DNA from: Nocardia goodfellowii
GTDB taxonomy: Bacteria; Actinomycetota; Actinomycetes; Mycobacteriales; Mycobacteriaceae
Reading direction: 5' to 3'
NCBI RefSeq assembly: GCF_017875645.1
Contig: NZ_JAGGMR010000001.1
Span: 1,984,001 to 2,048,000, forward strand
DNA: 64,000 nt
Shown here: positions 9,447-18,776 of the stretch, piece after piece
Layout of the letters: each line of letters opens with the position of its first letter
Position numbering within the stretch: position 1 is the stretch's first letter
Made by a program: the position numbers and the translations under genes
Notes under the pieces: model-generated
What the model was told of the DNA's origin: nothing
The model's database searches: none
The model's input: the letters and a program-made list of their open reading frames with translations, nothing else

Positions 9447-10313
9447 ATGGCGACCCGGTACCGAGCTCCGGTGGTGGCGAAGTCCATCCGCCTGGCCGAA
9501 CGGGCCGCCAAAGCGCCGGTGGCGCTGGTCGATCAAGCCGGCGAGCAGATGCTGTTCTACTCGCGTGCCATCGCCTGGATCCCGCGGACCGCGGTGCACT
9601 ACCGCAAGGAAGTGCAGCGGCTGCTGGCCGAGGTGACCTTCGGCTCCGGTGCGCTCGCGGTGATCGGCGGCACGATCGGCGTGATCGTGTTCATGTCCGC
9701 CTCGGTCGGTTTCGTGGTCGGACTGCAGGGCTTCAAGGCGCTGGACGCGCTCGGCACCTCGGTGCTCACCGGCTTCCTCACCGCCTACATCAACACCCGC
9801 GAAATCGCCCCGCTCACCGCGGCATTGGCTTTGTCGGCGACGGTGGGGTGCGGTTTCACCGCGCAATTGGGCGCGATGCGTATCTCGGAGGAGATCGACG
9901 CGCTCGAAGTCATGGCAGTGCCCGGTATTCCGTTCCTGGTGAGCACCCGGCTGATCGCGGGATTCCTCGCTGTCATCCCGCTGTACATCGTGGGTCTGCT
10001 CGGCACCTATCTGGCTTCGCGGACGGTCAGCATCTGGTTCGCAGGGCAATCCAGCGGCGTCTACGACCACTACTTCAGCCTGTTCCTACCACCGCAGGAC
10101 GTGCTGTATTCGTTCCTCAAGGTGCTGATCTTCGCGTTCGTGATCATCCTGGTGCACTGCTACTACGGCTTCAACGCCACCGGCGGACCCTCGGGTGTGG
10201 GTATCGCGGTGGGGCGGGCGGTGCGTTCGGCGATCGTGCTGGTCAATGTGCTGGATTTCTTTCTCAGCCTGGCTATTTGGGGGACGTCGACGACGGTTCG
10301 GATCGCGGGATGA
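9447..10313 (+). CDS. YrbE-type permease B (MlaE family)
   Basis: A 288-aa second permease subunit, forming a heterodimer with the product of 8649-9443. It carries the MlaE conserved segment CGFTAQLGAMRISEEIDALE (about residues 135-154) and several membrane helices. A ribosome site AAGGGAG lies at the 3' end of the preceding gene. The stop overlaps the start of mceA as ATGA at 10310-10313, which suggests translational coupling. Confidence 0.92.
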   Translation: MATRYRAPVVAKSIRLAERAAKAPVALVDQAGEQMLFYSRAIAWIPRTAVHYRKEVQRLLAEVTFGSGALAVIGGTIGVIVFMSASVGFVVGLQGFKALDALGTSVLTGFLTAYINTREIAPLTAALALSATVGCGFTAQLGAMRISEEIDALEVMAVPGIPFLVSTRLIAGFLAVIPLYIVGLLGTYLASRTVSIWFAGQSSGVYDHYFSLFLPPQDVLYSFLKVLIFAFVIILVHCYYGFNATGGPSGVGIAVGRAVRSAIVLVNVLDFFLSLAIWGTSTTVRIAG

Positions 10314-11644
10314 ACAGCGTCGAGCGATGGCGGGCGACCGAGCCGTTCCGGATCCGTCTGCTCGGCATCGCGTTCTTTCTGATCCTGGCGCTGTTCGTCT
10401 GGGTGTGCGTCGCCGTCTACAACAAGCACTTCGTGAAATCGGTGGACATCGAGTTGATCACCGACAGCGTGGGCAACGCGCTGACCCGCAACGCGGAGGT
10501 GAAGACCCGCGGCGTCACGGTGGGTGAGGTGCGGGCAAGCCGGGCGGACGCCGGCAAGGTGGTCCTGGATCTGGCCATCGATCCCGGCAAGGCCGCGATG
10601 ATCCCGGTCAACGCGACCGCCCGGTTGCTACCCAAGACGCTGTTCGGTGAACGGTATGTGGATCTGGTGATTCCCGGCGATCCCAGTGCCCGGCACCTCA
10701 CCGACGGCGTGGTTCTGCGACAGGATCGCAGCGGCAACGCGCTCGAGCTCAGCCGGGTGTTCGACGATCTGCTGCCGCTGCTGCAGGCCATTCCGCCACA
10801 GGATCTCGCGGCAACCCTGGGCGCGCTCGCACAGGCGCTGGTCGGGAAAGGTGACGAGTTGGGGGCGGGGCTCGACGATCTCGAAAACGTCTTCCGGCAG
10901 GTCAACGGCGTGCTGCCGGAATTGCGGGCGGGATTGCGCAGCCTGGCCACGGTCGAGGACACCTATTCCGACGCGTTGCCGCAGTTGATCGACGCGTTGA
11001 ACAATCTGCGCACCACCAACGCGACCATCGTGCAGCGTCGCGGCCAGCTCGAACAGCTGTACGCGGTTCTGACACCGGCCGCCGGCAGTACCGCGGATTT
11101 CCTGATCGCCAACCGCGACAACATCATCGAGCTGGCGGCCGACTCCCGGCCGGCCCTGGAAATGCTCGCCGAGTACTCGCCGACCTATACCTGCGCGATG
11201 GCGAACTTCGCCAAGATGAAGCCGCGCATCGACAATATTTTCGGTCAGGGCACCGATCGGCCGGGTTCCCGGGTGACCATCGAATTGACCAACACCCGTG
11301 GCAAATACCTGCCGAACCAGGATGAGCCGCGCTGGCTCGACACCCGCGGCCCGGCCTGCTTCGCGGAGTTTCCGCTGGGTGTGGACGCGGGGCAATATCC
11401 GGGTGGCCCGAACAACGACGGCTCCTACCAGCCGCCGACCCGCTACCCCGGCGATCAAACCATCGGCGCGATGGACGCGCCGCAGTACGCGGTGTATCCC
11501 ACGCTGGCCGGGACGCCCGGTGAGCAGCGGTCACTGAGCGCCATCTATGGTGCGGCACAGGGAGTTTCGCCGGACGAGGTGCCGAGCTGGCTGACCCGCG
11601 CCGCGGCGCCCGCCTTTCGCGGAAGCGAGGTGCGCGTCCGATGA
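10310..11644 (+). CDS. Mce family protein, MceA position
   Basis: A 444-aa MCE-domain protein. A short cytoplasmic N-terminus precedes one membrane anchor (LLGIAFFLILALFVWVCVAV, about residues 17-36). The MCE domain follows with TRNAEVKTRGVTVGEV, then a long helical region with LYAVLTPAAGSTADFL near 250. The start at 10310 overlaps the upstream gene by ATGA; longer in-frame readings run through the YrbE genes and are not real. MceA-F proteins form a hexameric tunnel through which lipids such as fatty acids or sterols pass. The substrate of this set cannot be told from sequence. Confidence 0.93.
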   Translation: MNSVERWRATEPFRIRLLGIAFFLILALFVWVCVAVYNKHFVKSVDIELITDSVGNALTRNAEVKTRGVTVGEVRASRADAGKVVLDLAIDPGKAAMIPVNATARLLPKTLFGERYVDLVIPGDPSARHLTDGVVLRQDRSGNALELSRVFDDLLPLLQAIPPQDLAATLGALAQALVGKGDELGAGLDDLENVFRQVNGVLPELRAGLRSLATVEDTYSDALPQLIDALNNLRTTNATIVQRRGQLEQLYAVLTPAAGSTADFLIANRDNIIELAADSRPALEMLAEYSPTYTCAMANFAKMKPRIDNIFGQGTDRPGSRVTIELTNTRGKYLPNQDEPRWLDTRGPACFAEFPLGVDAGQYPGGPNNDGSYQPPTRYPGDQTIGAMDAPQYAVYPTLAGTPGEQRSLSAIYGAAQGVSPDEVPSWLTRAAAPAFRGSEVRVR

Positions 11645-12717
11645 GTGCGATGCTGCGCGGCGCGAGCGGCGCACTGATCAAATTGATCATCTTCGTGATC
11701 GTGACGCTCATCGCGACCGCCGTCCTGGCGCTGTCCATCGCCAACTACACCGGCGGCGGCGCCCCGTTCAAGGCGATCTTCACCGATGTCACCGGGCTGA
11801 ACAAGGGCGACGAGGTGCGCATCGCCGGCGTCCGGATCGGCAAGATCACCAAGGTCTCCATCGTGGACAAGCGGCTGGCGCAGGTGGATTTCCAGGTGCA
11901 GGACCGGAATTGGCTGCCCGCCTCCACTATCGCGGCCATCCGGTACCGGAACCTGGTCGGCCAGCGGTATCTCGCGCTCGAGCAGGGCGCGGGCGAGCAG
12001 GGCAGGAAATTGAACCGGGGCGAGACCATCCCGATCGAGCACACCAGGCCCGCGCTGGACCTCACCACGCTGTTCAACGGGTTCCGCCCGCTGTTCCGCA
12101 CCCTCACCGCCGAGGACGTGAACAAGCTGGCGTTCGAGATCATTCAGGTGTTTCAGGGCGAGCAGGGCACCATTCACGATCTGGTGGCGAGCACGGCGAG
12201 TCTGACCAACAAGATCGCGGACAAGGACGCGGTGATCGGCGAGTTGGTCAGGAATCTGACCACGGTGCTCGACGCGGTGAACGAACGGGATGATCAGTTC
12301 GATCAACTGATCGTGAATACCTCGGCGCTGGTCGCCGGGCTCGCCGCCCAGCGCGCCGTGATCGGCGCTTCGGTGGGTTCGCTGGGCGATCTGGCCTCGG
12401 CCACCGCCGATCTGCTGGTGCCGGTGGTGCCCACGCTGCAAGGGTCCATCGCCGGATTGAGTCAGCTCACGGGCCCGCTGAACGCGCGCTCCGGCGAGGT
12501 GAACCAGGCCTTGGCGAATCTGCCGCGAAAGATGGAAAAGCTCGGCCGCGCCGGCAGTTACGGCTCCTGGTTCCAGTTCTACCTGTGCGGCATCGACATC
12601 GTCGTCGGCCCCGGCGCGGTGGATGCTCCGCAACTGAACCTGCCGGCCGGGATGCCGACGATCAACCAGCCGCTGTACACCAATGCCGCGCCGCGCTGCT
12701 CCGGAAAGGCGCGCTGA
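11641..12717 (+). CDS. Mce family protein, MceB position
   Basis: A 358-aa MCE-domain protein. One N-terminal membrane helix (about residues 12-35) is followed by the MCE domain with DVTGLNKGDEVRIAGVRIG and RYRNLVGQRYLAL. A long helical tail and a C-terminal segment with two cysteines (FYLCGID and PRCSG) complete it. ATGA overlap with the previous gene and TGATG overlap with the next show tight operon structure. The role is as one subunit of the Mce lipid conduit. Confidence 0.92.
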   Translation: MSAMLRGASGALIKLIIFVIVTLIATAVLALSIANYTGGGAPFKAIFTDVTGLNKGDEVRIAGVRIGKITKVSIVDKRLAQVDFQVQDRNWLPASTIAAIRYRNLVGQRYLALEQGAGEQGRKLNRGETIPIEHTRPALDLTTLFNGFRPLFRTLTAEDVNKLAFEIIQVFQGEQGTIHDLVASTASLTNKIADKDAVIGELVRNLTTVLDAVNERDDQFDQLIVNTSALVAGLAAQRAVIGASVGSLGDLASATADLLVPVVPTLQGSIAGLSQLTGPLNARSGEVNQALANLPRKMEKLGRAGSYGSWFQFYLCGIDIVVGPGAVDAPQLNLPAGMPTINQPLYTNAAPRCSGKAR

Positions 12718-13727
12718 TGGACGACCGGATCCTGCTCGGCAAACGCAGCCCCGCCTTCGTGGGCATGCTGGGGTTGTTCCTGATCCTGTGCGCGACGCTG
12801 TCGGCGTTCTATCTGGATCGGCTGCCGATCATCGGCGCGGGTACCAAGTACACCGCCGAATTCTCCGAGGCCGCGGGATTGAAGAAGGGCAACGAGGTCC
12901 GCATCGCCGGAGTGAAAGTCGGTTCGGTGCAAAACATCCGGCTCGACGGCGACCGGGTGCTGGTCGAGTTCCGGACCCAGAATGCCTGGATCGGCGACCA
13001 GACCACCGCGTCCATCCAGATCAAGACCGTGCTGGGGCAGAAGTACCTGGCGCTGGACCCGCGCGGTTCCGGCGCGGCCGACCCGGCACAGCCGATTCCG
13101 TTGTCGCGCACGGTAACCCCCTACGACGTCATGGAAGCGTTCACCGACGCCACCCGGCAGATCGAGCAGATCGACACCGCACAGCTGGCCACCAGCATGC
13201 GGGTGCTGTCGGAAGCCTTCGCGACCACGCCCGGCGAATTGCGCGGTTCCATCGACGGCCTCGGCCGGCTCTCGGAAACCATCGCCAAGCGCGACGACCA
13301 GCTGAAGAAGCTGTTCGCCGCGACCCGGCAGACCACCCAGGTGCTGGCCGACCGCAGCGCGGAGTTCGAGCGGCTGCTGAGCACCGGCGGACAATTGTTC
13401 GCGGAGTTGAACATTCGGCAGCACTCCATCCGTCAACTGCTCACCGGCGCGCAGACCGTCGCGACGCAATTGAGCGCGCTGGTGCGTGACAACGAAGCAC
13501 AGATCGGGACCGCGCTGACCAATCTGCGCGGGGCGATCGACCTGCTCAACGCCAACGAGCAGAACATCACCAAGACATTGGAACTGGCCGCGCCGTTCTA
13601 CGGGCTGTACGCCAACGTGCTGGGCACCGGGCGCTGGTTCGACGCGGTGATCGTCAATCTGATCCCGCCCGCGCTGCCGGAAATTCCCGGGTACCGCGAT
13701 CCCGTCCGGAATATGGGAGGCGGCTGA
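12717..13727 (+). CDS. Mce family protein, MceC position
   Basis: A 336-aa MCE-domain protein starting MDDRILLGKRSPAFVG with one membrane anchor. The domain contains EAAGLKKGNEVRIAGVKVG and IKTVLGQKYLALDP. The start at 12717 shares its A with the mceB stop (TGATG), so codons that extend the frame upstream are not used. It ends in TGATG with mceD. It is slightly shorter than its neighbours, as expected for the C position. Confidence 0.92.
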   Translation: MDDRILLGKRSPAFVGMLGLFLILCATLSAFYLDRLPIIGAGTKYTAEFSEAAGLKKGNEVRIAGVKVGSVQNIRLDGDRVLVEFRTQNAWIGDQTTASIQIKTVLGQKYLALDPRGSGAADPAQPIPLSRTVTPYDVMEAFTDATRQIEQIDTAQLATSMRVLSEAFATTPGELRGSIDGLGRLSETIAKRDDQLKKLFAATRQTTQVLADRSAEFERLLSTGGQLFAELNIRQHSIRQLLTGAQTVATQLSALVRDNEAQIGTALTNLRGAIDLLNANEQNITKTLELAAPFYGLYANVLGTGRWFDAVIVNLIPPALPEIPGYRDPVRNMGGG

Positions 13728-14995
13728 TGGCGGGAAACCGGCGTGATCCGCTGACCGTCCTGCGTTCGGCCGGCCGGAGCACCAAAGTTCTGGCGCTGCT
13801 CGCGGTTGCCGTGGTGGCGCTGTGCGCGACCCTGTGGTGGCTGGATTCGCGGCTCAACACCACACGCATCACCGCCTATTTCGATCGTGCCGTCGGCATC
13901 TACGCGGGCTCGGACGTGCGGGTGCTCGGCGTCGCGGTGGGCCGGATCGATTCCATCGAGCCGATGGGTGCTCAGGTGAAGGTCGTCATGAGCGTGGACC
14001 GCGCCTACGACATTCCGGCTGACGCGAAGGCGGCGCAGGTCACGCCCTCGGTGGTCGCCGATCGCTATATCCAATTGATGCCGGTTTATCGGGGTGGCCC
14101 GAAAATGCCCCGGAACGCGGTGATTCCGAAAGAACGCACCGTCACGCCGGTGGAGGTGGACGAGCTCTACCGGAGCATCACCGAACTCACCGAGGCGCTC
14201 GGCCCGAATGGGGCCGACAAAGAGGGCGCGGTAAACGAACTCGTGCGCACCTCGGCGGCGAATCTCGCCGGCAACGGCGAAGCGCTGGGCCGCACCATCA
14301 CCGAACTGAGCAAAGCCGCCAAATTTCTCGCCGATGACAGCGGCGACATTTTCGACACGGTCGAGAACCTGCAGGTATTCGTCAGCATGCTGGCCGAAAA
14401 CGATCAGCAGGTGCGGCAATTCAATGCCCAACTGGCCGATCTCGCGGGCTTTCTCGGCGACGAACGCCAAAACCTCGGTGCGGCATTGCATCTGCTGTCC
14501 ATCGGCCTCGGGGACGTGGCTCGTTTCCTCGACGAGAACAACGCGCTGATCGGCGACAACGCCGTCGCGCTCACGTCGTTGACCCGGACGCTGGCCGATC
14601 AGCGTGACGATCTGGCGGCTGCCCTGCCGGTGCTGACGCTGGCACTGAGCAATTTGATCAACGTGCACAACGCGGAATCCGGCACCCTCGACATGCGCGC
14701 CAACTTCACCGATCTACAGGATCCGTTCGGGGTGATCTGCAAAATGATCGACCTGTCCCGCCTGATGCCCGGCGACCCGGAATTCGAAGCGGTCGGGCGG
14801 CAGATGCGGCCGCTGATCGAACACTGTCGCGAGATAGCCGACCAGATCACCGCGGGGGTCCAAACGCCATCGCTGATCCTGCCGTTCGGAATTCTCAGCG
14901 CCGAGAACCAGCAGCGTGCCCCGGTGCCGGGCACGGTACCCGGCACGCCCTCGAACCAATTACCGCCGTCGCGGCAGCCGGGAGGTATCCGATGA
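13727..14995 (+). CDS. Mce family protein, MceD position
   Basis: A 422-aa MCE-domain protein. An N-terminal arginine-rich segment precedes a membrane helix (VLALLAVAVVALCATLWWL, about residues 20-38). The MCE domain follows with GIYAGSDVRVLGVAVGRID and VVADRYIQLMP. A proline-rich C-terminal tail ends the protein. It overlaps mceE by ATGA. Confidence 0.92.
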   Translation: MAGNRRDPLTVLRSAGRSTKVLALLAVAVVALCATLWWLDSRLNTTRITAYFDRAVGIYAGSDVRVLGVAVGRIDSIEPMGAQVKVVMSVDRAYDIPADAKAAQVTPSVVADRYIQLMPVYRGGPKMPRNAVIPKERTVTPVEVDELYRSITELTEALGPNGADKEGAVNELVRTSAANLAGNGEALGRTITELSKAAKFLADDSGDIFDTVENLQVFVSMLAENDQQVRQFNAQLADLAGFLGDERQNLGAALHLLSIGLGDVARFLDENNALIGDNAVALTSLTRTLADQRDDLAAALPVLTLALSNLINVHNAESGTLDMRANFTDLQDPFGVICKMIDLSRLMPGDPEFEAVGRQMRPLIEHCREIADQITAGVQTPSLILPFGILSAENQQRAPVPGTVPGTPSNQLPPSRQPGGIR

Positions 14996-16209
14996 CCTTC
15001 CCGAAGGCCTGGGCCGGTCTGCTCGCTCTCGGCGCGGTGGTGCTGACCGCGTGCGGAAATGGCATCTACAGCGTTCCGCTGCCCGGCGGCGCGAATATCG
15101 GGAAGCATCCGATGCGCCTGAATATCGAATTCGACGATGTGCTGGATCTGGTGCCGCAGTCGGCGGTGAAAGTCGAGGGCGTGCCGGTCGGCCGGGTGGA
15201 GTCGATTGACCTGGGCTCGAGCGGGTGGACCGCGAATGTCCGTGTGGTGGTCAACGATTCGGTCGACTTGCCCGCCAACGCGCACGCCGAGGTGCGGCAG
15301 TCGAATCTGCTGGGGGAGAAGTTCATCGAATTGTCCAGGCCCGCCGACGCGGTTGCGGCCCGGCTGACGAGCGGGGCGGTGATTCCGTTGGACCGCACGC
15401 GCGCCGCCGTCGAGCTCGAGCAGGTGCTCGGCGCACTGTCATTGCTGCTCAACGGCGGCGGTGTCGCTCAGCTCGCGCCCATCGTCGGGGAGTTGAACAA
15501 GACTTTGGGCGGGCGGGAAGGCCGCGTCCGCTCGCTGCTCGAGCAGGCGAACATCCTGATCGGTGGCTTGAACCAGCAGGTCGAGGACATCACCCGGGCG
15601 ATCGACGGCCTGGCCCTGCTCAGCAGCCGGGTGAGCACCCGGACCGGCGAGATCGACCGGATCCTGGCGGAGCTGCCGGAGGGCATCCGGATCTTGGAAG
15701 AGCAACGGCCCCAATTGGTTTCCTTGCTCGCGCAACTCGATCGGGTCGGTCGGGCCGGGTTCGACGTGATCAACACCTCCAAGGACAACCTGATCCGCGA
15801 CCTCACTTCGCTGCGGCCTACGCTGCAGGAATTGGGCGCGGCCGCACCGGATCTGGTGACCGGGTTCCCGCTCATCCCCACCTACCCGTTCCCCGACTCC
15901 TCGCTGCTCGGCACCTTCGGCGGCCAGGTCAACACCTGGTTGTCGGTGGATCAGCAGATCGGCGTCACCCTGGGCAATCTCGGTGTGGGCAAACCTGATC
16001 CGGTCTACGTTCCGCCGCCGTACGGGCCGCCGGTGCCGGTCGACCCCACCAACCCGTACTACAACGGCAACGGTCCGCGCCCCGGCTGGCCGACCGTGTT
16101 CGCGGCCATCCCGCTGCCGGAATCGCTTGTGCCCGAAGGTGTTCCGAGTCGTCTCGGCCCTCTCCTGGAGGGTATGGGTGTAAGCCCGCGGGGGAGGAGC
16201 CCGCGATGA
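14992..16209 (+). CDS. Mce family lipoprotein, MceE position
   Basis: A 405-aa MCE-domain lipoprotein. The signal peptide ends in a lipobox LTAC with the acylated Cys at residue 21, matching the LprK-like character of MceE proteins. The MCE domain contains DVLDLVPQSAVKVEGVPVGRV and RQSNLLGEKFIELS, described here as two separate motifs. The C-terminus is proline-rich. As the only lipid-anchored member it may organise the outer part of the complex. A 28-bp gap precedes mceF. Confidence 0.92.
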   Translation: MTFPKAWAGLLALGAVVLTACGNGIYSVPLPGGANIGKHPMRLNIEFDDVLDLVPQSAVKVEGVPVGRVESIDLGSSGWTANVRVVVNDSVDLPANAHAEVRQSNLLGEKFIELSRPADAVAARLTSGAVIPLDRTRAAVELEQVLGALSLLLNGGGVAQLAPIVGELNKTLGGREGRVRSLLEQANILIGGLNQQVEDITRAIDGLALLSSRVSTRTGEIDRILAELPEGIRILEEQRPQLVSLLAQLDRVGRAGFDVINTSKDNLIRDLTSLRPTLQELGAAAPDLVTGFPLIPTYPFPDSSLLGTFGGQVNTWLSVDQQIGVTLGNLGVGKPDPVYVPPPYGPPVPVDPTNPYYNGNGPRPGWPTVFAAIPLPESLVPEGVPSRLGPLLEGMGVSPRGRSPR

Positions 16210-16237
16210 CCGAGCCGCGTGTCCCCGGGGTGGAGTC

Positions 16238-17479
16238 ATGAGCCGCCTGGTTCGGCTGCAGCTGATCGCGTTCGTCGTGATCGCGGTGCTCGGTGTGACC
16301 TATGTGGGCGCCCGGTACATCCGGCTCGATCACATGCTCGGCTTCGGCCAGTACACGGTGCGGGTCGAGGCTGCCCAGGCTGGTGGCGCGTACAAAGGCG
16401 CGGAGGTCACCTACCGTGGCGTGGCCGTGGGCCGGGTCGGTGACCTGGAACTCACCGACGACGGGGTGATCGTCCCGCTCGTCATCGACACCGGCGCGCC
16501 CGAGATCCCGGCAACCGCGAAAGCCGTGGTGGCCAACCGCTCCGCGATCGGCGAGCAGTTCGTCGATCTGCGACCCGCCGATGCCGAGGGCCCCTACTTG
16601 ACGGACGGCTCGGTGATCGAGGGGCTGGACGTCCCGGTATCGGTGGAACAGCTGATCACCAGTGTCGACACCTTCACCAGGACCATCGACCTGCAGGCGC
16701 TCACCACCACCGTCACCGAACTCGGCAAAGCCTTCGAGGGCAAAGGCGCCGACCTGCGGACCCTGGTGGAATCGCTGACCGAGTTCAGCGCCGCCTTCGA
16801 CGACAACCTGCCGCAGACCATCGCGCTGATCCGCGCCGGGCGCATCGCCCTGGAAACCCAGGCGGTCCAGTCCGGCGAGATCCTGCGCTTCAGCGACGGA
16901 CTGGACCGGCTCAGCGCGCAATTGCGGGCCAGCGATCCCGATGTCCGCAGGCTGATCGGAACCGGTACGGACGCGGGCTCGGCCATCAGCGACCTGCTGC
17001 GCGACAGCGGCCCCGCGCTCACCGAGGACCTGGCCAACCTGCGCAGCCTGCTGCACGCCGTCTCGCCGAAGTTCTACGCGCTGCGCCCGCTGCTGCAAAT
17101 GCTCCCGCAGCTGTCCATCGGCGCCTCGGCCACCGCCCCGGGCGACAACACCAGCCACTTCGGGCTGGTGCTGGAGGTGAACAACCCGCCCGCCTGCACC
17201 GTCGGCTACGAGGGCACCCAGGCGATTCTGGCGGAGATGAAGCGGCGTGACCCCGACTTCGATGACACCGTCGACGAATTCCCGTTCAACAAAGACGCCA
17301 AATGTACTGTCCCCTTCGGCAATCCGACCGCCGTGCGCGGCGGCCAGCGCGCGGAGCTGGCCGATCCGGCCATCGCGCAGCCCTGGGACCGGAACCCGAA
17401 GACCGATCCGCCCAAGCTCAACCTGAACCCGATAGCTGTGCAGCTGGCCACCCTGATGGGGGTCACGCCCAAGCGGTAA
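16238..17479 (+). CDS. Mce family protein, MceF position
   Basis: A 413-aa MCE-domain protein beginning MSRLVRLQLIAFVVIAVLGV with a membrane helix. The MCE domain has GAYKGAEVTYRGVAVGRVGD and ANRSAIGEQFVDLRP. A C-terminal region carries cysteines in PPACTVGYEG and KCTVPFG. It is the last of six MCE genes and is followed 41 bp later by the first Mce-associated gene. Confidence 0.92.
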   Translation: MSRLVRLQLIAFVVIAVLGVTYVGARYIRLDHMLGFGQYTVRVEAAQAGGAYKGAEVTYRGVAVGRVGDLELTDDGVIVPLVIDTGAPEIPATAKAVVANRSAIGEQFVDLRPADAEGPYLTDGSVIEGLDVPVSVEQLITSVDTFTRTIDLQALTTTVTELGKAFEGKGADLRTLVESLTEFSAAFDDNLPQTIALIRAGRIALETQAVQSGEILRFSDGLDRLSAQLRASDPDVRRLIGTGTDAGSAISDLLRDSGPALTEDLANLRSLLHAVSPKFYALRPLLQMLPQLSIGASATAPGDNTSHFGLVLEVNNPPACTVGYEGTQAILAEMKRRDPDFDDTVDEFPFNKDAKCTVPFGNPTAVRGGQRAELADPAIAQPWDRNPKTDPPKLNLNPIAVQLATLMGVTPKR

Positions 17480-17520
17480 CCGCAGTCGCACCCGACCGAC
17501 GACGACGTGAGGTGTTCGCA

Positions 17521-18162
17521 GTGAGTGTCGATGTAGCAAAGGAAACTCCGGACTCCGCGGTCCTGGCGGAAGCTCCGCTCGAACCGATCGCGGCCCCGAA
17601 CCGCAAGACCGCGCCCCTCGTGGCGACCGCCCTCGCGGCGGGGGCACTGGCCGTCGCGCTGGTCGCGGCGCTCTGGTTCGGTACCGGCTGGTTGCAGGCG
17701 GCCTTCTTCACCGACGGCCCGCGCGCCGCCGCCCGGGACAGCGCACTCGACGCCGCGCGGCAGGCCGCTCTGAATATGACCACGATGCGCCTGGACGACA
17801 TCCCGGGGTCGCTCGCGCTGGCCCGTTCCTCGATGACCGGTGCGATCCTCGTCTCGGCGGAACAGAACGTCGCGCAGTCCGAACAATTGGCGCGCCGAAC
17901 CGGGGTCGAGATGACCTCCAAGGTGCTCGGCTCCGCCCTCACCTCGCTGAACACCGAACGCGACAAGGCAGCGGCACTGATCGTGCTGCAGGTGACCGAG
18001 ACCAAACCGGGCAACGAGGTGTCGAACTACCGCTACACCTGGAACCTGGAGATGACCAAGGACAAAGAGATATGGAAGGCCGAACAGGTCGCCTCCCTGA
18101 CCCAGCCGGCGCTGCTCGACGGCCCGGTCGCCGGTACCGCACCGCAGGAGGAGCCGCGATGA
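17521..18162 (+). CDS. Mce-associated membrane protein (first)
   Basis: A 213-aa protein in the usual position of Mce-associated (Mas) proteins. The cytoplasmic N-terminus is about 40 residues, followed by one membrane helix (LVATALAAGALAVALVAALW). An extracytoplasmic NTF2-like domain follows, including ALNMTTMRLDDIPGSLALA. GTG 17521 is chosen because it follows the mceF stop; the open frame further upstream lies inside mceF. Mas proteins (OmamA-like) are thought to stabilise Mce complexes. The assignment rests on context and architecture more than strong motifs. Confidence 0.82.
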   Translation: MSVDVAKETPDSAVLAEAPLEPIAAPNRKTAPLVATALAAGALAVALVAALWFGTGWLQAAFFTDGPRAAARDSALDAARQAALNMTTMRLDDIPGSLALARSSMTGAILVSAEQNVAQSEQLARRTGVEMTSKVLGSALTSLNTERDKAAALIVLQVTETKPGNEVSNYRYTWNLEMTKDKEIWKAEQVASLTQPALLDGPVAGTAPQEEPR

Positions 18163-18776
18163 CCGCGCGCCGTCCCGTCAACCGCGTCACCTCCCGGCCG
18201 CTCGCCCGGCCCGCCGTCGCGCGCGAGCAGCCCGCCGAAGAGCCGCGGGGGCGTGGTTTGCGCCCGCGCACACCCGACCTGCCCGCGCGCTCGTCCTGGT
18301 TCGCGGTGCTCGCCTGTCTCGGCCTGGCCGTCCTACTGGCCGGATTCTCCGCCCTCGCGGCCCAGCGCCCGGGGGTCGACACCGCCAACGCGGCCTTCCT
18401 CGATACCGAGGCCACCGAGGAGGTGCGGGCCGCCGCCCAGCACGCCCTGCGCACCATCTACGGCTACGACCTGGAACACATCGACGGCTATGAACAAGCG
18501 GTACGCCAGGTGGTCACCGGCAAGATGCTGAGCGACCTGGACAAGTTCTCCGGAACCACCGTCGACGCCATCAAACAGGCGCAGACCAGCGCGGATGCCG
18601 AAGCGGACCCCATCGGCGTCACGCTGCTCGACGGTGACCGCGCGGAGTTGCTGGTCAACCTGGTGATCAGCGCCGACAAGGGCGGGCAGGCGCAGCAGAG
18701 TGTGGCCGGTCCGGTGGTGCTGCGGATGACCAAGATCAACGGGCGGTGGCTGGCCGGCGACATCGTCGACCAGTGA
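18159..18776 (+). CDS. Mce-associated membrane protein (second)
   Basis: A 205-aa protein with a basic, proline-rich N-terminus, one membrane helix (FAVLACLGLAVLLAGFSALAA, around residues 48-68) and an extracytoplasmic domain containing HALRTIYGYDLEHIDGYEQ. The start overlaps the previous stop by ATGA, preceded by GGAGGAG at 18147-18153. It is the last gene of the mce operon. A ~340-nt stretch and then the rpoB promoter follow. Confidence 0.82.
   Translation: MTARRPVNRVTSRPLARPAVAREQPAEEPRGRGLRPRTPDLPARSSWFAVLACLGLAVLLAGFSALAAQRPGVDTANAAFLDTEATEEVRAAAQHALRTIYGYDLEHIDGYEQAVRQVVTGKMLSDLDKFSGTTVDAIKQAQTSADAEADPIGVTLLDGDRAELLVNLVISADKGGQAQQSVAGPVVLRMTKINGRWLAGDIVDQ

Noticed and set aside
8765..10309. 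Long in-frame extension upstream of the MceA gene
   Set aside because: It overlaps both YrbE genes in another frame. The ATGA junction at 10310 gives the proper MceA start with its membrane anchor.
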